Positions 24,466 to 33,766 are shown, numbered from the stretch's first letter. The stretch: DNA of 64,000 bases from Burkholderiales bacterium 67-32 (GCA_001898625.1 MKUP01000011.1:1-64000), one strand, 5' to 3'. Notes: generated from the letters alone by a model not told the origin. A program made the numbers and translations.

Positions 24466-25326
24466 TCACCCCTGCGCGGGCGCATCGGGGATGCCATCCC
24501 AGCAGGCGCGCGCCAGCCGGCCCAGGGTGTTGAAGGCCGATGCATAACCGGGCAGCCCATCGGGCATGGTCAACGGCACCTGGTCGGTGTAGCCGGTAAT
24601 GATGAACAAGGGGCGGCCGCTGCGGAACACTATTCCGCCATCCATACGCCCTCGCTTGCCAGTACCGCCCTTGTGCGCCACCTTGGCATCGGCCGGCAGC
24701 AGCGAGGCGATCTTGGTCCGCAGCTTCTGCCAGCTCAACACGTCGATGGCGAACGCGCACTGCTCCATGGAGCAGCCCAGCTTGCGTGCCTGCTCCGGGT
24801 CCGTGCTGCCCTGCAGGATCAGATCGTACAGCAGGCCCTGGTCGCAGGCGCTGGTGACGGTGACTTCATCGAGCCGATGGTCGGCCGGCATGTCGGGCCG
24901 TGGCACCGAGGTTCTATGCACGGTGTCCCGCATGCCGATCGAATGGCAGAAATCATTGATTTCATCCAGCCCGATACGCTCCAGCACCATGCGCGTGCAC
25001 ACGTTGTCGCTGACTATGATCATCTGCACCAAGGCATCGCGCAGCGTAATGGTGAAACCCGGCGTCAGGAACTTGAAGGTCCCGGACACCACGCCTTCGC
25101 GCAGGCGCTCTTCGTACAAGACCAGCTCGCTCAGGTCCAGCCTGCCGCGCTTCACCTCGCGCAAGACGGCCATCATGATGGCCGTCTTGCGGGTGCTGCC
25201 GGTGGGAAAGGCGACGTGTCCGTCACGGTCGGCTTCCTCGCCCGTGACCAGGTTCTTCACATACCACGACGTAGCATACGGCTGCTCGTCGCAGATTTCG
25301 TTCAAGCGTGCCACCAGTGCTTTCAT
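24466..25326 (-). CDS. Class A beta-lactamase-fold serine hydrolase without a signal peptide
   Basis: A 286-residue protein with the class A active-site motifs: S44-T-R-K47, S106-D-N108 and K219-GGTG. The omega-loop ExxLN motif that supplies the deacylating Glu in true beta-lactamases is not evident between SDN and KGG, so hydrolysis of beta-lactams is doubtful. It also has no signal peptide, whereas resistance enzymes are exported. A cytoplasmic peptidase, amidase or esterase acting on an imported compound fits better. It sits 51 bp behind the N-formylglutamate amidohydrolase-like gene and 12 bp before capA. Confidence 0.8.
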   Translation of the reverse strand: MKALVARLNEICDEQPYATSWYVKNLVTGEEADRDGHVAFPTGSTRKTAIMMAVLREVKRGRLDLSELVLYEERLREGVVSGTFKFLTPGFTITLRDALVQMIIVSDNVCTRMVLERIGLDEINDFCHSIGMRDTVHRTSVPRPDMPADHRLDEVTVTSACDQGLLYDLILQGSTDPEQARKLGCSMEQCAFAIDVLSWQKLRTKIASLLPADAKVAHKGGTGKRGRMDGGIVFRSGRPLFIITGYTDQVPLTMPDGLPGYASAFNTLGRLARACWDGIPDAPAQG

Positions 25327-25377
25327 TCCACATTCCTATCACGATCGGATCATTCTGCCTCGCCACCGGCGCCGCGG

Positions 25378-26241
25378 CTAGTCCAGCCGCTCCGTCACAT
25401 ACGTCGCCAGTTCTTCCAGGAACGCCCCGATATCGCGCCGCAGCACATCGAACCCTTCCGTCTTCTCGAAGGCCTGCTCGTCCATGTAGACCCGGCGGTT
25501 GATCTCGACCTGCACACTGTGCCGCCCATGCTCCGGCGCACCATAGTTGGCGATGATGTACCCACCCTGGTAGGGCGTGTTGACCTGCACGCGGTATCCC
25601 TTGGACACGAAACGCGCCGCCACCCATTCGGTGAACTCCGGCGCGGCCGAGGAGCCATTGCGATCGCTCACCACGATGTCGGGGCGCGCCGCGCCATCAT
25701 CGACATTCATCGCGTTGCCCACCGACTTCATCGAATGGCAGTCGATGTGCCAGACCTTGCCGAATCGCGCATAAGCCGCGTCCAACCTGGCCTTGAGCAC
25801 GCCGTGATACGGCAGGTAATACTGATCCAGGCGGTGCCGGATCTCCCGCGAACTGAGCCTGCCGGCATACATGGGTACGTCCGGCAGGGCATTGAGCCTG
25901 ATCAGCCCCATGCCCCGGCGGCACGCCGGCGAGGGCGACAACGGCGTGGGCCAGGGCTCGTCGAGCAGGCTGTCGTCGATATCGTTGGGCGCCCGGTTGG
26001 GATCGATATAGGCACGCGGGAACTGCGCCGCCAACAGCGGCACACCCAGCGACGGCGCCGCGTCCCACAACTCCTCGATGAAGGCGTCCCAGGTGGTCTT
26101 GAGCGCCTGCTCGGGCGCAACGATGCCGCTGTTGGGAGGATAGGTCGTCCCGCTGTGCGGCGAATCGATCACGATGGGAAGCAGACTGTCCATAAGACTG
26201 GGACGGGTCAGCGCATAGACCCGATTGGTGGACCTGATCAT
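25378..26241 (-). CDS. N-formylglutamate amidohydrolase family protein (HutG-like)
   Basis: A 287-residue protein of the N-formylglutamate amidohydrolase family. It has the N-terminal metal site IVIDSPHSGTTYP, then YIDPNRAPNDID, then VWHIDCHSM, and a NTPYQGGYI segment. Known members remove formyl from N-formyl-glutamate in histidine degradation, but no other hut gene is here, so the substrate may be another N-acyl glutamate-like compound. ATG 26241 overlaps the dppF stop (ATGA), which ties it to the importer. No signal peptide. Confidence 0.85.
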   Translation of the reverse strand: MIRSTNRVYALTRPSLMDSLLPIVIDSPHSGTTYPPNSGIVAPEQALKTTWDAFIEELWDAAPSLGVPLLAAQFPRAYIDPNRAPNDIDDSLLDEPWPTPLSPSPACRRGMGLIRLNALPDVPMYAGRLSSREIRHRLDQYYLPYHGVLKARLDAAYARFGKVWHIDCHSMKSVGNAMNVDDGAARPDIVVSDRNGSSAAPEFTEWVAARFVSKGYRVQVNTPYQGGYIIANYGAPEHGRHSVQVEINRRVYMDEQAFEKTEGFDVLRRDIGAFLEELATYVTERLD

Positions 26242-27257
26242 TGCATTTCTTGAAACGTGAGTGGGTGGGAATTGACGGCGTCGTTGAGATGGCACGCGGA
26301 CCAGTGTCCGTCCTCCAGCTCCACCAGCGACGGCCGCTCGGTGGTACAGCGCGCCATGGCGCGCGGACAGCGTGGATGAAAGGCACATCCCGTGGGGGGG
26401 TTGAGCGGGCTGGGCAGTTCGCCCTGGATGGGGCGGTGTTCGACCACCTTGGCGTTCAAGCGCGGCGCATCGGCGATCAAGGCCTGGGTGTAGGGGTGAT
26501 TGGGACGCGTGAACACCGACCGCGTATCCGCCAGCTCGACGATGCGGCCCAGGTACATGATGGCGACGCGGTCGGCGATGTATTCGACCACCGCCAGGTT
26601 ATGGCTGATGAAAAGATAGGTCAGCCCCTTGGACTCGCGCAGATCCATGAACAGATTGAGGATCTGCGCCTGCACGGACACGTCCAGGGCCGAGACCGCC
26701 TCGTCGCAGACCACGAACTTCGGATCGAGGGCCAGGGCGCGGGCGATCGCGATGCGCTGTCGCTGCCCCCCCGAGAACTGGTGCGGATAGCGGCTGGCAT
26801 AGCTCGGGTCGAGGCCGACCTGCGAGAGCAGCGACGCGACGAAGGCCGACGCCTGCCCTTTCTCGACGAGGCCGTGGTAGACAGCCGCTTCGCTGATGAC
26901 CCGGTCGATGCGCTGGCGCGGATTGAGCGATGCGTAGGGATTCTGGAAAACCATCTGGATGTTGAGATGCGTTTCCACGCTGGGCCGGGTGATGTCCTGG
27001 CCGTTGAACGACAGGCTGCCGCTGGTGGCCGGCAGCAAACCCGCGATCATCCTTCCCACGGTCGACTTCCCACAGCCGGACTCTCCGACCAGGCCCAGGA
27101 CCTCTCCACTTTCCACGCTGAGCGAAACATCGCTCACCGCGTGGACCTTCTGCTGTTCCTTCGCCGGCAGGCCCAGCTTGCCGGCCATGCGTGACAAGCC
27201 GCCTTGCTTGTAGCTGAAGCTCTTGCTGAGATGAGTGGTTTGCAGCATGTTAGTCAT
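26238..27257 (-). CDS. dppF: Peptide ABC transporter ATP-binding protein
   Basis: A 339-residue ABC ATPase: Walker A GESGCGKST, Q-loop QNPYASLNPRQR, signature FSGGQRQR, Walker B FVVCDEA, H-loop ISHN, and the C-terminal oligopeptide-transporter extension with its Cys motif (CAFHPRCPRAMARC). With DppD it powers import through DppB/DppC in the inner membrane. A Glu to Ala change follows the Walker B Asp-Glu (CDEAVSALD), which is normal in this subfamily. The start at 27257 is 2 bp after the dppD stop; 27248 is an alternative. Confidence 0.93.
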   Translation of the reverse strand: MTNMLQTTHLSKSFSYKQGGLSRMAGKLGLPAKEQQKVHAVSDVSLSVESGEVLGLVGESGCGKSTVGRMIAGLLPATSGSLSFNGQDITRPSVETHLNIQMVFQNPYASLNPRQRIDRVISEAAVYHGLVEKGQASAFVASLLSQVGLDPSYASRYPHQFSGGQRQRIAIARALALDPKFVVCDEAVSALDVSVQAQILNLFMDLRESKGLTYLFISHNLAVVEYIADRVAIMYLGRIVELADTRSVFTRPNHPYTQALIADAPRLNAKVVEHRPIQGELPSPLNPPTGCAFHPRCPRAMARCTTERPSLVELEDGHWSACHLNDAVNSHPLTFQEMQ

Positions 27258-27259
27258 GG

Positions 27260-28216
27260 TCAGCCCAACGGATGAAAACATCGATGTTCCCGGCGGCCGT
27301 CCGTGACGACCGGCGGAATCTGCTTGCATATGCGTCCGGCGCGCGTACAGCGGGGCGCGAATGAACAGCCTGCCGGCAGCGCCAGCAGGGGCGGGGTCGC
27401 TCCCGGGATCGAGTACAGGCGCCGGCCATGGTTTTCGGCGTGCGGCAGCGAATCGATCAGCCCCCGGGTGTAGGGATGCTGCGGATCGGCGATCACTTCA
27501 TCCACCGGACCGCGCTCGACGATGCGCCCGGCATACATCACGCACAGGTCGTCGGCCAGGTCCTTGACCACGCTGATGTCGTGCGTGATCCAGATCAGCG
27601 CGGTGCCGCTTTCGCGCGCCAGGTTCTGCATCTCGTACAGGATCTGGGCCTGGATGGTGACGTCCAGCGCGGTCGTGGGTTCGTCGGCAATAATGAGATC
27701 CGGATTGTTGATGATGGCGTTGGCGATCGCCACGCGCTGCCTCATTCCCCCGGAAAGCTCGTGCGGATAGGATTTCATGCGCTCCCGTGGCGCCGGAATA
27801 CCCACCCGCTTCAGGGCCTGGAACACTCTTTCGTCGACCTCGGCGCGCGTCGCCTTCGTGTGGATGGAAACCGTCTCGGCCAACTGTGAGCCGATCTTCA
27901 TGACGGGGTTCAACGACATCATGGGGTCCTGGAACACCATGGCCATACGCGTTCCGCGCAGTTCGCTCCATCGCTGGACCGACGCGCCGCGCAGTTCTTC
28001 GCCGTCGAACAGGATCTCGCCGCTGGCCACCCTGCCCGGGGGATCGATCAGGTTCATCAGCGAGAACGCCGTCACGGATTTTCCCGAGCCCGACTCACCG
28101 ACGATGCCGAGCACCTTGCCGCGCTCCAGCGTGAATGAAACGTTGTCGAGGGCCCTGGCCACGCCGTCTTCGGTGTGGAACTCGGTTACCAGGTCGTTGA
28201 CTTCCAGCAGTGCCAT
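27260..28216 (-). CDS. dppD: Peptide ABC transporter ATP-binding protein
   Basis: A 318-residue ABC ATPase and partner of DppF. Walker A GESGSGKSV, Q-loop QDPMMSLNPV, signature LSGGMRQR, Walker B LIIADEPTTALD, H-loop ITHD, and a C-terminal Cys cluster (CSFAPRCTRAGRIC) of the kind that can bind an iron-sulfur cluster in dipeptide transporters. It follows dppC by 9 bp. Confidence 0.93.
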   Translation of the reverse strand: MALLEVNDLVTEFHTEDGVARALDNVSFTLERGKVLGIVGESGSGKSVTAFSLMNLIDPPGRVASGEILFDGEELRGASVQRWSELRGTRMAMVFQDPMMSLNPVMKIGSQLAETVSIHTKATRAEVDERVFQALKRVGIPAPRERMKSYPHELSGGMRQRVAIANAIINNPDLIIADEPTTALDVTIQAQILYEMQNLARESGTALIWITHDISVVKDLADDLCVMYAGRIVERGPVDEVIADPQHPYTRGLIDSLPHAENHGRRLYSIPGATPPLLALPAGCSFAPRCTRAGRICKQIPPVVTDGRREHRCFHPLG

Positions 28217-28225
28217 GATGTTGCC

Positions 28226-29227
28226 TCAGGAATCGAGCTTGGGGTTGAGCGCCACACGCAGGCGATCGCCAACCAGGCTGACCGAGACGACCAGCAGCAC
28301 CAGTGCAACGCCAGGAAAGACGCTGATCCAGTACTGGTTGGAAAGCATGTAGTCAAAACCGTTGGAGATGAGCAGGCCCAGCGACGGCTGGGTTTGCGGC
28401 AGGCCTATGCCGAGGAAGCTCATGGTGGCTTCGAGCGTGATGGCGTTGGCCATCTGGTTGGTGGTGGTCACGATGAGCGGGGCCATGCAATTCGGCAGCA
28501 CATGGCGGAACATGATGCGCCGCGCCGGCAGCCCCTGGCCGAGCGCCGCCTCGATGTATTCCTTGCCCCGCTCGACCAGGGCGGCGCCGCGTACGTTGCG
28601 CGCGAAGATCGCCCACTGGACCAGCACCAGCGCCATCAGGGTCTTGTCCACCCCCTGGCCGAGTACCGCCAGCAGGACCAGCGCCACCAGGATGGTCGGC
28701 AGGCTGAGCTGCACGTCGACCACCCGCATGATGATCGCGTCCAGCCTGCCGCCGAAGTGGGCCGCCAGCAAGCCCATGAAAGTGCCGATCCCGAGCGCCG
28801 CCAGCGCACTGATCACCCCGATGCCCAGGCTGATGCGCAGGCCGTAGAAAATGGCGCTCAGCATGTCGCGGCCGGCGCCGTCCGTTCCCAGCAGATAGAC
28901 CGTCCGGCCATCGGCGCTCGTTTCTCCGGGGTGGCGCTCGGCCTCCATGATCGAAACCTTGGTCAGGTCGTAGGGGTCCTGGGGCGCGATCACGGGGGCG
29001 AATATCGCGATCAGGGTGATCAGCAGAAACAGGATCGCGGCAGCCGTCCCGACCCGGCTTTTCAGGTAGCGGCGCGCCAGCAAGCGCATCGGATGCTCGG
29101 GCGGCGCCACGGGGGGCTCCGCCCGCTCCGGCGGGATGGCTTTGGCGTCGAGGTCATTCATCATCATCGTGGTCCGGCGGTATTGCCCGCCTCCTTTCAG
29201 TACGGCCAGGTTCATCTTTCCGGTCAT
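28226..29227 (-). CDS. dppC: Peptide ABC transporter permease
   Basis: A 333-residue inner-membrane permease of the OppC/DppC family. The N-terminal cytoplasmic tail is longer than usual (about 45 residues). A first helix at about 60-80 precedes the large periplasmic loop (APQDPYDLT...LLGTDGAGRDMLS), and the EAA-like loop is EYIEAALGQGLPARRIMFRHVLPN. It starts 5 bp after the dppB stop. ATG choices at 29215 or 29167 would shorten the tail. Confidence 0.92.
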   Translation of the reverse strand: MTGKMNLAVLKGGGQYRRTTMMMNDLDAKAIPPERAEPPVAPPEHPMRLLARRYLKSRVGTAAAILFLLITLIAIFAPVIAPQDPYDLTKVSIMEAERHPGETSADGRTVYLLGTDGAGRDMLSAIFYGLRISLGIGVISALAALGIGTFMGLLAAHFGGRLDAIIMRVVDVQLSLPTILVALVLLAVLGQGVDKTLMALVLVQWAIFARNVRGAALVERGKEYIEAALGQGLPARRIMFRHVLPNCMAPLIVTTTNQMANAITLEATMSFLGIGLPQTQPSLGLLISNGFDYMLSNQYWISVFPGVALVLLVVSVSLVGDRLRVALNPKLDS

Positions 29228-29232
29228 CCCGC

Positions 29233-30204
29233 TCAGGCGGCCTTGGTGCGCAACCTGGGATCCAGCACCAGGTAGAGCATGTCGACCATGAAATTGATGA
29301 TCACGAACAGCAGCAGCGCGACCATCAGGTAGGCCACCACCACGGGGCGGTCCAGTTGCAGGACGGAATCAATGATCAGCTTGCCCATGCCGGGCCAGGC
29401 GAAGATGGTTTCGGTGATCAGGGAAAAGGCGATCAGGTGGCCGAACTCGATGCCCATGGCGGTCACGACGGGGATGAGTACGTTCGGCAGGATATGGCGC
29501 GTCATCAGGCGAGTCGGCCCGACTCCCTTGGCCCGCGCGAACTTGACGTACTCCTGCACCGCCACTTCGCGGGTCCCGGCCTCGGTGATGCGCATGATCA
29601 GGGCGATGTTGTTCAGGGCAAGGGTACAGGCGGGAAGCAGCATGAACTTCAGACCGTCCCAGGTCAGGAAGCTGACCTGTATGCCCAGCAGCGAGGTCGT
29701 TTCGCCGCGTCCGCCGGACGGCAGCCAGCCGAGGTTGACGGAGAACACCAGAATCAGGATCAGGCCCAGCCAGAACACCGGCATGGTGACCCCGAAAATC
29801 GAGAAGCTCATCGCAAACTTGTGGAGCTTGCTGCCTGGCCGCAAGCCCGCCCACAGCCCTAGCGGAACACCGACCAGCGCCGTGAGCAGCAACGCCATGG
29901 TCGCGAGCTCGAAGGTGGCCGGCATGCGTTCGAAAATGAGGCCGACAGCCGGACGATTGAATACGAACGAATTGCCCAGGTCGCCCCGCAGCGCATTCCC
30001 CAGGAAGCGCAGATACTGCTCGTGGACCGGCAGGTCCAGCCCCAGCTCCTGGGATGCGCGCTGGATTTCCTCGTGGGAAGCATCCGGCGCCACCAGTAAA
30101 TGGATGGGATCGCCCACCAGGTTGATGCCGACGAACGCCAGGACCGACATCAGGAATATCACCAGCACACTTTGCAGTGCCCGCTGCAACATCATTTCAA
30201 ACAT
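29233..30204 (-). CDS. dppB: Peptide ABC transporter permease
   Basis: A 323-residue inner-membrane permease of the OppB/DppB family. It has six predicted helices, the N-terminal periplasmic loop with LGLDLPVHEQYLRFLGNALRGDLGNSF, and the EAA loop EYVKFARAKGVGPTRLMTRHILPN that docks onto the ATPases. It opens the dppBCDF-hutG-bla-capA run. It lies 311 bp after dppA, across a terminator, and may have its own promoter with an IclR-type site. Confidence 0.93.
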   Translation of the reverse strand: MFEMMLQRALQSVLVIFLMSVLAFVGINLVGDPIHLLVAPDASHEEIQRASQELGLDLPVHEQYLRFLGNALRGDLGNSFVFNRPAVGLIFERMPATFELATMALLLTALVGVPLGLWAGLRPGSKLHKFAMSFSIFGVTMPVFWLGLILILVFSVNLGWLPSGGRGETTSLLGIQVSFLTWDGLKFMLLPACTLALNNIALIMRITEAGTREVAVQEYVKFARAKGVGPTRLMTRHILPNVLIPVVTAMGIEFGHLIAFSLITETIFAWPGMGKLIIDSVLQLDRPVVVAYLMVALLLFVIINFMVDMLYLVLDPRLRTKAA

Positions 30205-30304
30205 CGTCGCACTCCGCTTCCTTCTTGCCGCCTGCCGGCCCTAAGGCCACCGCCCGGCAGACAGGCCCATCATCGCTTCGTTTCATTGCACGGGGTGCAA
30301 CGCT

Positions 30305-30321
30305 GTATCATCAAACGATAC
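30305..30321. promoter_or_regulatory. Possible IclR operator upstream of dppB
   Basis: GTATC and GATAC form an inverted repeat with a 7-base centre. On the minus strand it reads into ATGATACAGCGTTGC, resembling the CATGATACATCGTTTTGC site upstream of the IclR gene (34669) and the CATGATATTTTGTTTT site upstream of the porin (33571). Confidence 0.4.
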
Positions 30322-30396
30322 TCTATCTCACTTATCGACACGATGTCAAAGAAAATATGAATATTCCACCTTGGCCTAAAAAGGGAGCAGACGCCG

Positions 30397-30425
30397 AAAA
30401 AAAGCGACGCCACGAGTGACGTCGC
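30397..30425 (-). terminator. Rho-independent terminator after dppA
   Basis: On the minus strand, GCGACG and CGTCGC close a stem (30404-30425) directly followed by seven T residues (30397-30403). It lies about 91 bp beyond the dppA stop and should make dppA more abundant than the downstream permease genes. The rest of the 30205-30515 gap holds only the operator-like site noted at 30305. Confidence 0.75.
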
Positions 30426-30515
30426 AAATACTCACCGCTGCCTGGGGAAACAGCTGCGCTGCTTGTCCGCCACGAATGGAAGCGAGACCCGGACTCCTCC
30501 ACCCGAGGCGTCTTT

Positions 30516-32096
30516 TTATTTGGACCGGATATCCATGGCCATCGTGAACCCGTCCGCACGGGGAGTCAGCGTGAAGTTCTTCTTCATGGCCCAGGATGCG
30601 TTCAGGTGCAGCAAGGGAATGATGGCGCCATCGTTCAAGGCCAGCGACGCCGCTTTTCTCTGCAGTTCCTCGCGGGTCTTGTTGTCCGGCGTGGCGGCCG
30701 CCGTGTCGATCAGGTCGTCGACCTCCTTGTTGGCATACCGTCCATAATTGCTCGCGCCGGTCATGGCGGGTTTGTTGAACGAATGAATGGTGGAGACCAG
30801 CCCCGTCAGGGAGTCGCCCGTGACGGCGCCGTTGCCGACCAGGAATACGCTGAACTCGGGCTCTCCGTTCGGACCGCCGCCGAATGCGCGGGTCTGGAAC
30901 ACCGCATAGGGCATCGCGGACACATCGGTCTTCACACCAATCTGGCTGAACGATTGCGCCACGGCCTCGCACAGCTTGGCATCGTTGATGTATCGGTTGT
31001 TCGGGCAGTGAATCGTGAGCTGGAACCCGGACGGATAGCCGGCTTCCGCGAGAAGGGCCTTGGCTTTCGCCTGGTCGTGCGCCGGCAGCGTGAGGCCGGA
31101 GTCATAGCCAAAGAAGCCCTTCGGAACCAGTTGCTCGGATGCCGTGGCATCGCTCTTCATCAGGAATTTGATGATGCCATCGCGATTGACGGCGGACATC
31201 AGCGCCTGCCGGACCTTGACGTTCTTCAGCGGATTGTTCGCCAGCGGCGCGCCATCCGACCCCTTGACGAAGGGCGAGTTGTCGCGAGCCTGGTCCAGCG
31301 CCAGATAGTTCAGCATGTAGGAGGTTACCGAAGTGACCTGGTAGTTCTTGAACGCGTCTCCCATGTTGGACGCGAAGTCATTGATCAGGTCGACGGAGCC
31401 GGACAGCAGCGCGGCGGCGCGCGCGGGCTCGCGCGGGATGAACTGGAAGGTGACGGTATCCCACGGCTCCTTCGCTCCCCAGTATTCGGCGTTCTTGCTC
31501 AGCACCAGCCGCTGGCCATGCGCCCAGTTCGTGAATTTGTAGGGACCGCTGCCGATGGCCGACTTGCCGGTGGCAAAGCTTTCTTCGCTGACATTCTCGC
31601 CCAGGGAACGAGGCAGGATGCCGATCAGGCCGACGTTCTCGGGCAGCGTGGGGCTTACCCGCTTGCTCTTGATCCGGACAGTCAGCGGCGCGGTGACCGA
31701 CACCGATTCCACATCCCTGAGATAGGAACGATAGGTGCGCGGCCCGGTCAGTTTCATGGCCCGCTCGATGGAGTACTTCACATCCTCGGCAGCCAGTATT
31801 TCGCCGTTCTGGAACTTTACGTCCGAACGCAGCTTGAATTCCCAGGTGGTGGGATCGACCAGGTACCAGGAAAGCGCAAGACTGGGCTTGGGCCGCAGGT
31901 TGTGGTCCTGGGCCACCAGCGTCTCGTAGACGTGGGCCCACAAATTGCGATTGGCGCCATTCAGCACATGCGGATCGGCAGAAGTGACTTCCGACTTGAA
32001 CCCTATTTTCAGGTCGGCGGCATTCGCCGCCCCACCGGCACCGAGCAGTCCGGCCAGACACAGCAGGGCCAGCCTTCTTCTTGCAACGTCCCACAT
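30516..32096 (-). CDS. dppA: Peptide ABC transporter substrate-binding protein
   Basis: A 526-residue periplasmic binding protein of the SBP_bac_5 (Opp/Dpp) family. The signal peptide runs to about residue 26 (AGGAANA). The mature protein shows SALSWYLVDPTTWEFKLRSDVKFQNGEILAAEDVKYS-type family blocks, GSGPYKFTNW, and QALMSAVNRDGIIKFLMKSDATASEQLVPKG. It captures peptides or peptide-like solutes; the ligand cannot be read from sequence, and related proteins also bind opines, nickel chelates or glutathione. AGAGGTG precedes the ATG. Confidence 0.93.
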   Translation of the reverse strand: MWDVARRRLALLCLAGLLGAGGAANAADLKIGFKSEVTSADPHVLNGANRNLWAHVYETLVAQDHNLRPKPSLALSWYLVDPTTWEFKLRSDVKFQNGEILAAEDVKYSIERAMKLTGPRTYRSYLRDVESVSVTAPLTVRIKSKRVSPTLPENVGLIGILPRSLGENVSEESFATGKSAIGSGPYKFTNWAHGQRLVLSKNAEYWGAKEPWDTVTFQFIPREPARAAALLSGSVDLINDFASNMGDAFKNYQVTSVTSYMLNYLALDQARDNSPFVKGSDGAPLANNPLKNVKVRQALMSAVNRDGIIKFLMKSDATASEQLVPKGFFGYDSGLTLPAHDQAKAKALLAEAGYPSGFQLTIHCPNNRYINDAKLCEAVAQSFSQIGVKTDVSAMPYAVFQTRAFGGGPNGEPEFSVFLVGNGAVTGDSLTGLVSTIHSFNKPAMTGASNYGRYANKEVDDLIDTAAATPDNKTREELQRKAASLALNDGAIIPLLHLNASWAMKKNFTLTPRADGFTMAMDIRSK

Positions 32097-32129
32097 AGCT
32101 TCACCTCTCGATTCGTTTCACTAGAAAAG

Positions 32130-32158
32130 ACAATATATTGGCGGCCGACACGGGTCAA
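32130..32158 (-). promoter_or_regulatory. Sigma-70-type promoter of dppA
   Basis: On the minus strand, TTGACC (32153-32158), 17 bases, then TATTGT (32130-32135), about 34 bp upstream of the dppA start. Confidence 0.65.
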
Positions 32159-32199
32159 TAACTGGATTTCCCTTGCGGCCGCCGGACGGCACAGGTGGA

Positions 32200-33429
32200 T
32201 CAGAAACGATGCAGGATGCCCGCCATCATCGCCATCTGGGAGTTGTCCACGCCAGGAGCGCCGTTGGAGGTCAGGCCGGGGCTGTACATGTCCGATGCCT
32301 TCATCATGCCGGCCATGCCGTACAGCAGCGTGCGCCGCGTCAGGTTGTAGTCTGCCCCCGCGGCAAGCACGGTCAGCTTGCCGGAGCTGCTGGCGCCGAT
32401 GAAGTCATACCGCGAATGGATGACGGCGGCCTTCAGTAGCCACTGCCCCAGCTTGTAGTCCACGCCTATGTCGAAGACTTGGGCCTTGCGATTGTTGATG
32501 CCGCCGGCGGTAAACGCAGCCCTGCCCGCAGCGGCGGAGAAAGTAGTGGCGAAGTTCGGCGCCGCGCCCGATGACGTGTTCAGCAGAGGTTGGGAAACAT
32601 GGGAGTACTGGCCCCGCAGCAGTGCATCGCCCAGCTTGTAGCTGGCACCCACCACGATGACCTTCAGGCAGGCATCCCCGGTATTTCCCGCCGCAGCGGT
32701 GCGGCAGCCTGCGCCGGTGGTGATGCCCTCGTCGACGCTGGTGTTGGTCTCGGCAGCGGTGGCGGTCGCAGCCGTGATGATGCCCTTGTGCGACTGCCAG
32801 TAGGCGGCACCGATGGCGAACGGACCGTTCTTGTAGGTACCGCCGAACCCGAAAGCCCGTCCAGACTGGAAGTCGCCCGCTTGCTCGCCAAAGGCGTAGG
32901 TCAGATTGCCCTGAAAGCCGTTCCAGTTCGGGGTCAGGTAGAAGACCATGTTGTTGGCGCGCGCCCCGGTAGCACGGTCCATACCGTTGGCGTGCGCCTT
33001 CGCCGTGAACGGCAGCATGCGCGTCGTCGTGGCGAACTGGTTCCCGATGATGTCGGTGTAATCCTTGCGGCGACCCAGCTCGATCGAGCCTGCCGAGCCG
33101 GTCAGTCCGATCGTGGTACGGCGGCCGAACGTCGCCCCGTTCTGCGCGGAGGCTCCATTGTCGATAGTCAGTCCGCCTTCGATCACGAAATTGGCCTTGA
33201 GGCCGCCTCCCAGATCCTCCGTACCACGCATGCCGAACCGCGACTGGGTGTACTGGCCGGAATCCATTCCCCATCGGCTACCGGTCTGGCGTGCACTGGC
33301 AGGCGACAACCCCACCTTGTTCACATACCCCACCCCACCCGTGACCACGCCATAAAGCGTGACATTGTTCTGGGCATGTGCGGCCCCCGCCGCCCCCAGA
33401 CACAGCACCATTAATGCCGACTTCTTCAT
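32200..33429 (-). CDS. Outer-membrane porin (gram-negative porin family)
   Basis: A 409-residue porin of the betaproteobacterial OmpC/OmpQ-like family. The signal peptide ends at AHA (residue 19-20). The mature start NNVTLYGVVTGGVGYVN, alternating beta strands and a terminal Phe after GILHR are typical of 16-stranded trimeric porins. It lets small solutes enter the periplasm. It lies upstream of dppA on the same strand (103-bp gap), so it may provide the outer-membrane step for the Dpp ligand. Confidence 0.93.
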   Translation of the reverse strand: MKKSALMVLCLGAAGAAHAQNNVTLYGVVTGGVGYVNKVGLSPASARQTGSRWGMDSGQYTQSRFGMRGTEDLGGGLKANFVIEGGLTIDNGASAQNGATFGRRTTIGLTGSAGSIELGRRKDYTDIIGNQFATTTRMLPFTAKAHANGMDRATGARANNMVFYLTPNWNGFQGNLTYAFGEQAGDFQSGRAFGFGGTYKNGPFAIGAAYWQSHKGIITAATATAAETNTSVDEGITTGAGCRTAAAGNTGDACLKVIVVGASYKLGDALLRGQYSHVSQPLLNTSSGAAPNFATTFSAAAGRAAFTAGGINNRKAQVFDIGVDYKLGQWLLKAAVIHSRYDFIGASSSGKLTVLAAGADYNLTRRTLLYGMAGMMKASDMYSPGLTSNGAPGVDNSQMAMMAGILHRF

Positions 33430-33529
33430 TTACCTCTCCCTTTTTCGTCAGCCATCCGGCCCCTGGCCGCAGGCCTTTCGGTCGAATTCAAGTCGTTTCG
33501 ATACGCAATCCTCTGTAACGACTGACGAC

Positions 33530-33558
33530 ATCTTATTTGCGTGCTTCGCAAGCGTCAA
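33530..33558 (-). promoter_or_regulatory. Sigma-70-type promoter of the porin gene
   Basis: On the minus strand, TTGACG (33553-33558), 17 bases, TAAGAT (33530-33535), about 100 bp before the porin ATG. Confidence 0.6.
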
Positions 33559-33570
33559 CATGTTTCTTAC

Positions 33571-33588
33571 CATGATATTTTGTTTTAT
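33571..33588. promoter_or_regulatory. Possible IclR operator upstream of the porin promoter
   Basis: CATGATATTTTGTTTTAT lies 12 bp upstream of the porin -35 element. It matches 14 of 18 positions of the site at 34669 near the IclR start. A site just upstream of -35 would suit activation. Confidence 0.4.
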
Positions 33589-33766
33589 TAGATGAGACAA
33601 AAGTGAATCATCATGGGGCGAAACTCGAGCATTTCATCCGAAAATTGTGCACAAGCGCACCGCGAAAATGCACGCCACACAAGGCTCCGCACCAAATCGG
33701 CCCATGGACCGGACCACATTTGCGGCGATGCGAAAGCGACAGAAATCCGCGCCGAAGAAGGCCAGA

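Noticed and set aside
24466-25326. Antibiotic-resistance beta-lactamase
   Set aside because: It lacks a signal peptide and a recognisable omega-loop Glu, and sits in a peptide import operon.
23071-26253. Plus-strand open frame of over 1000 codons
   Set aside because: Shadow of the capA, beta-lactamase-like and hutG-like genes on the minus strand; no domain signature.
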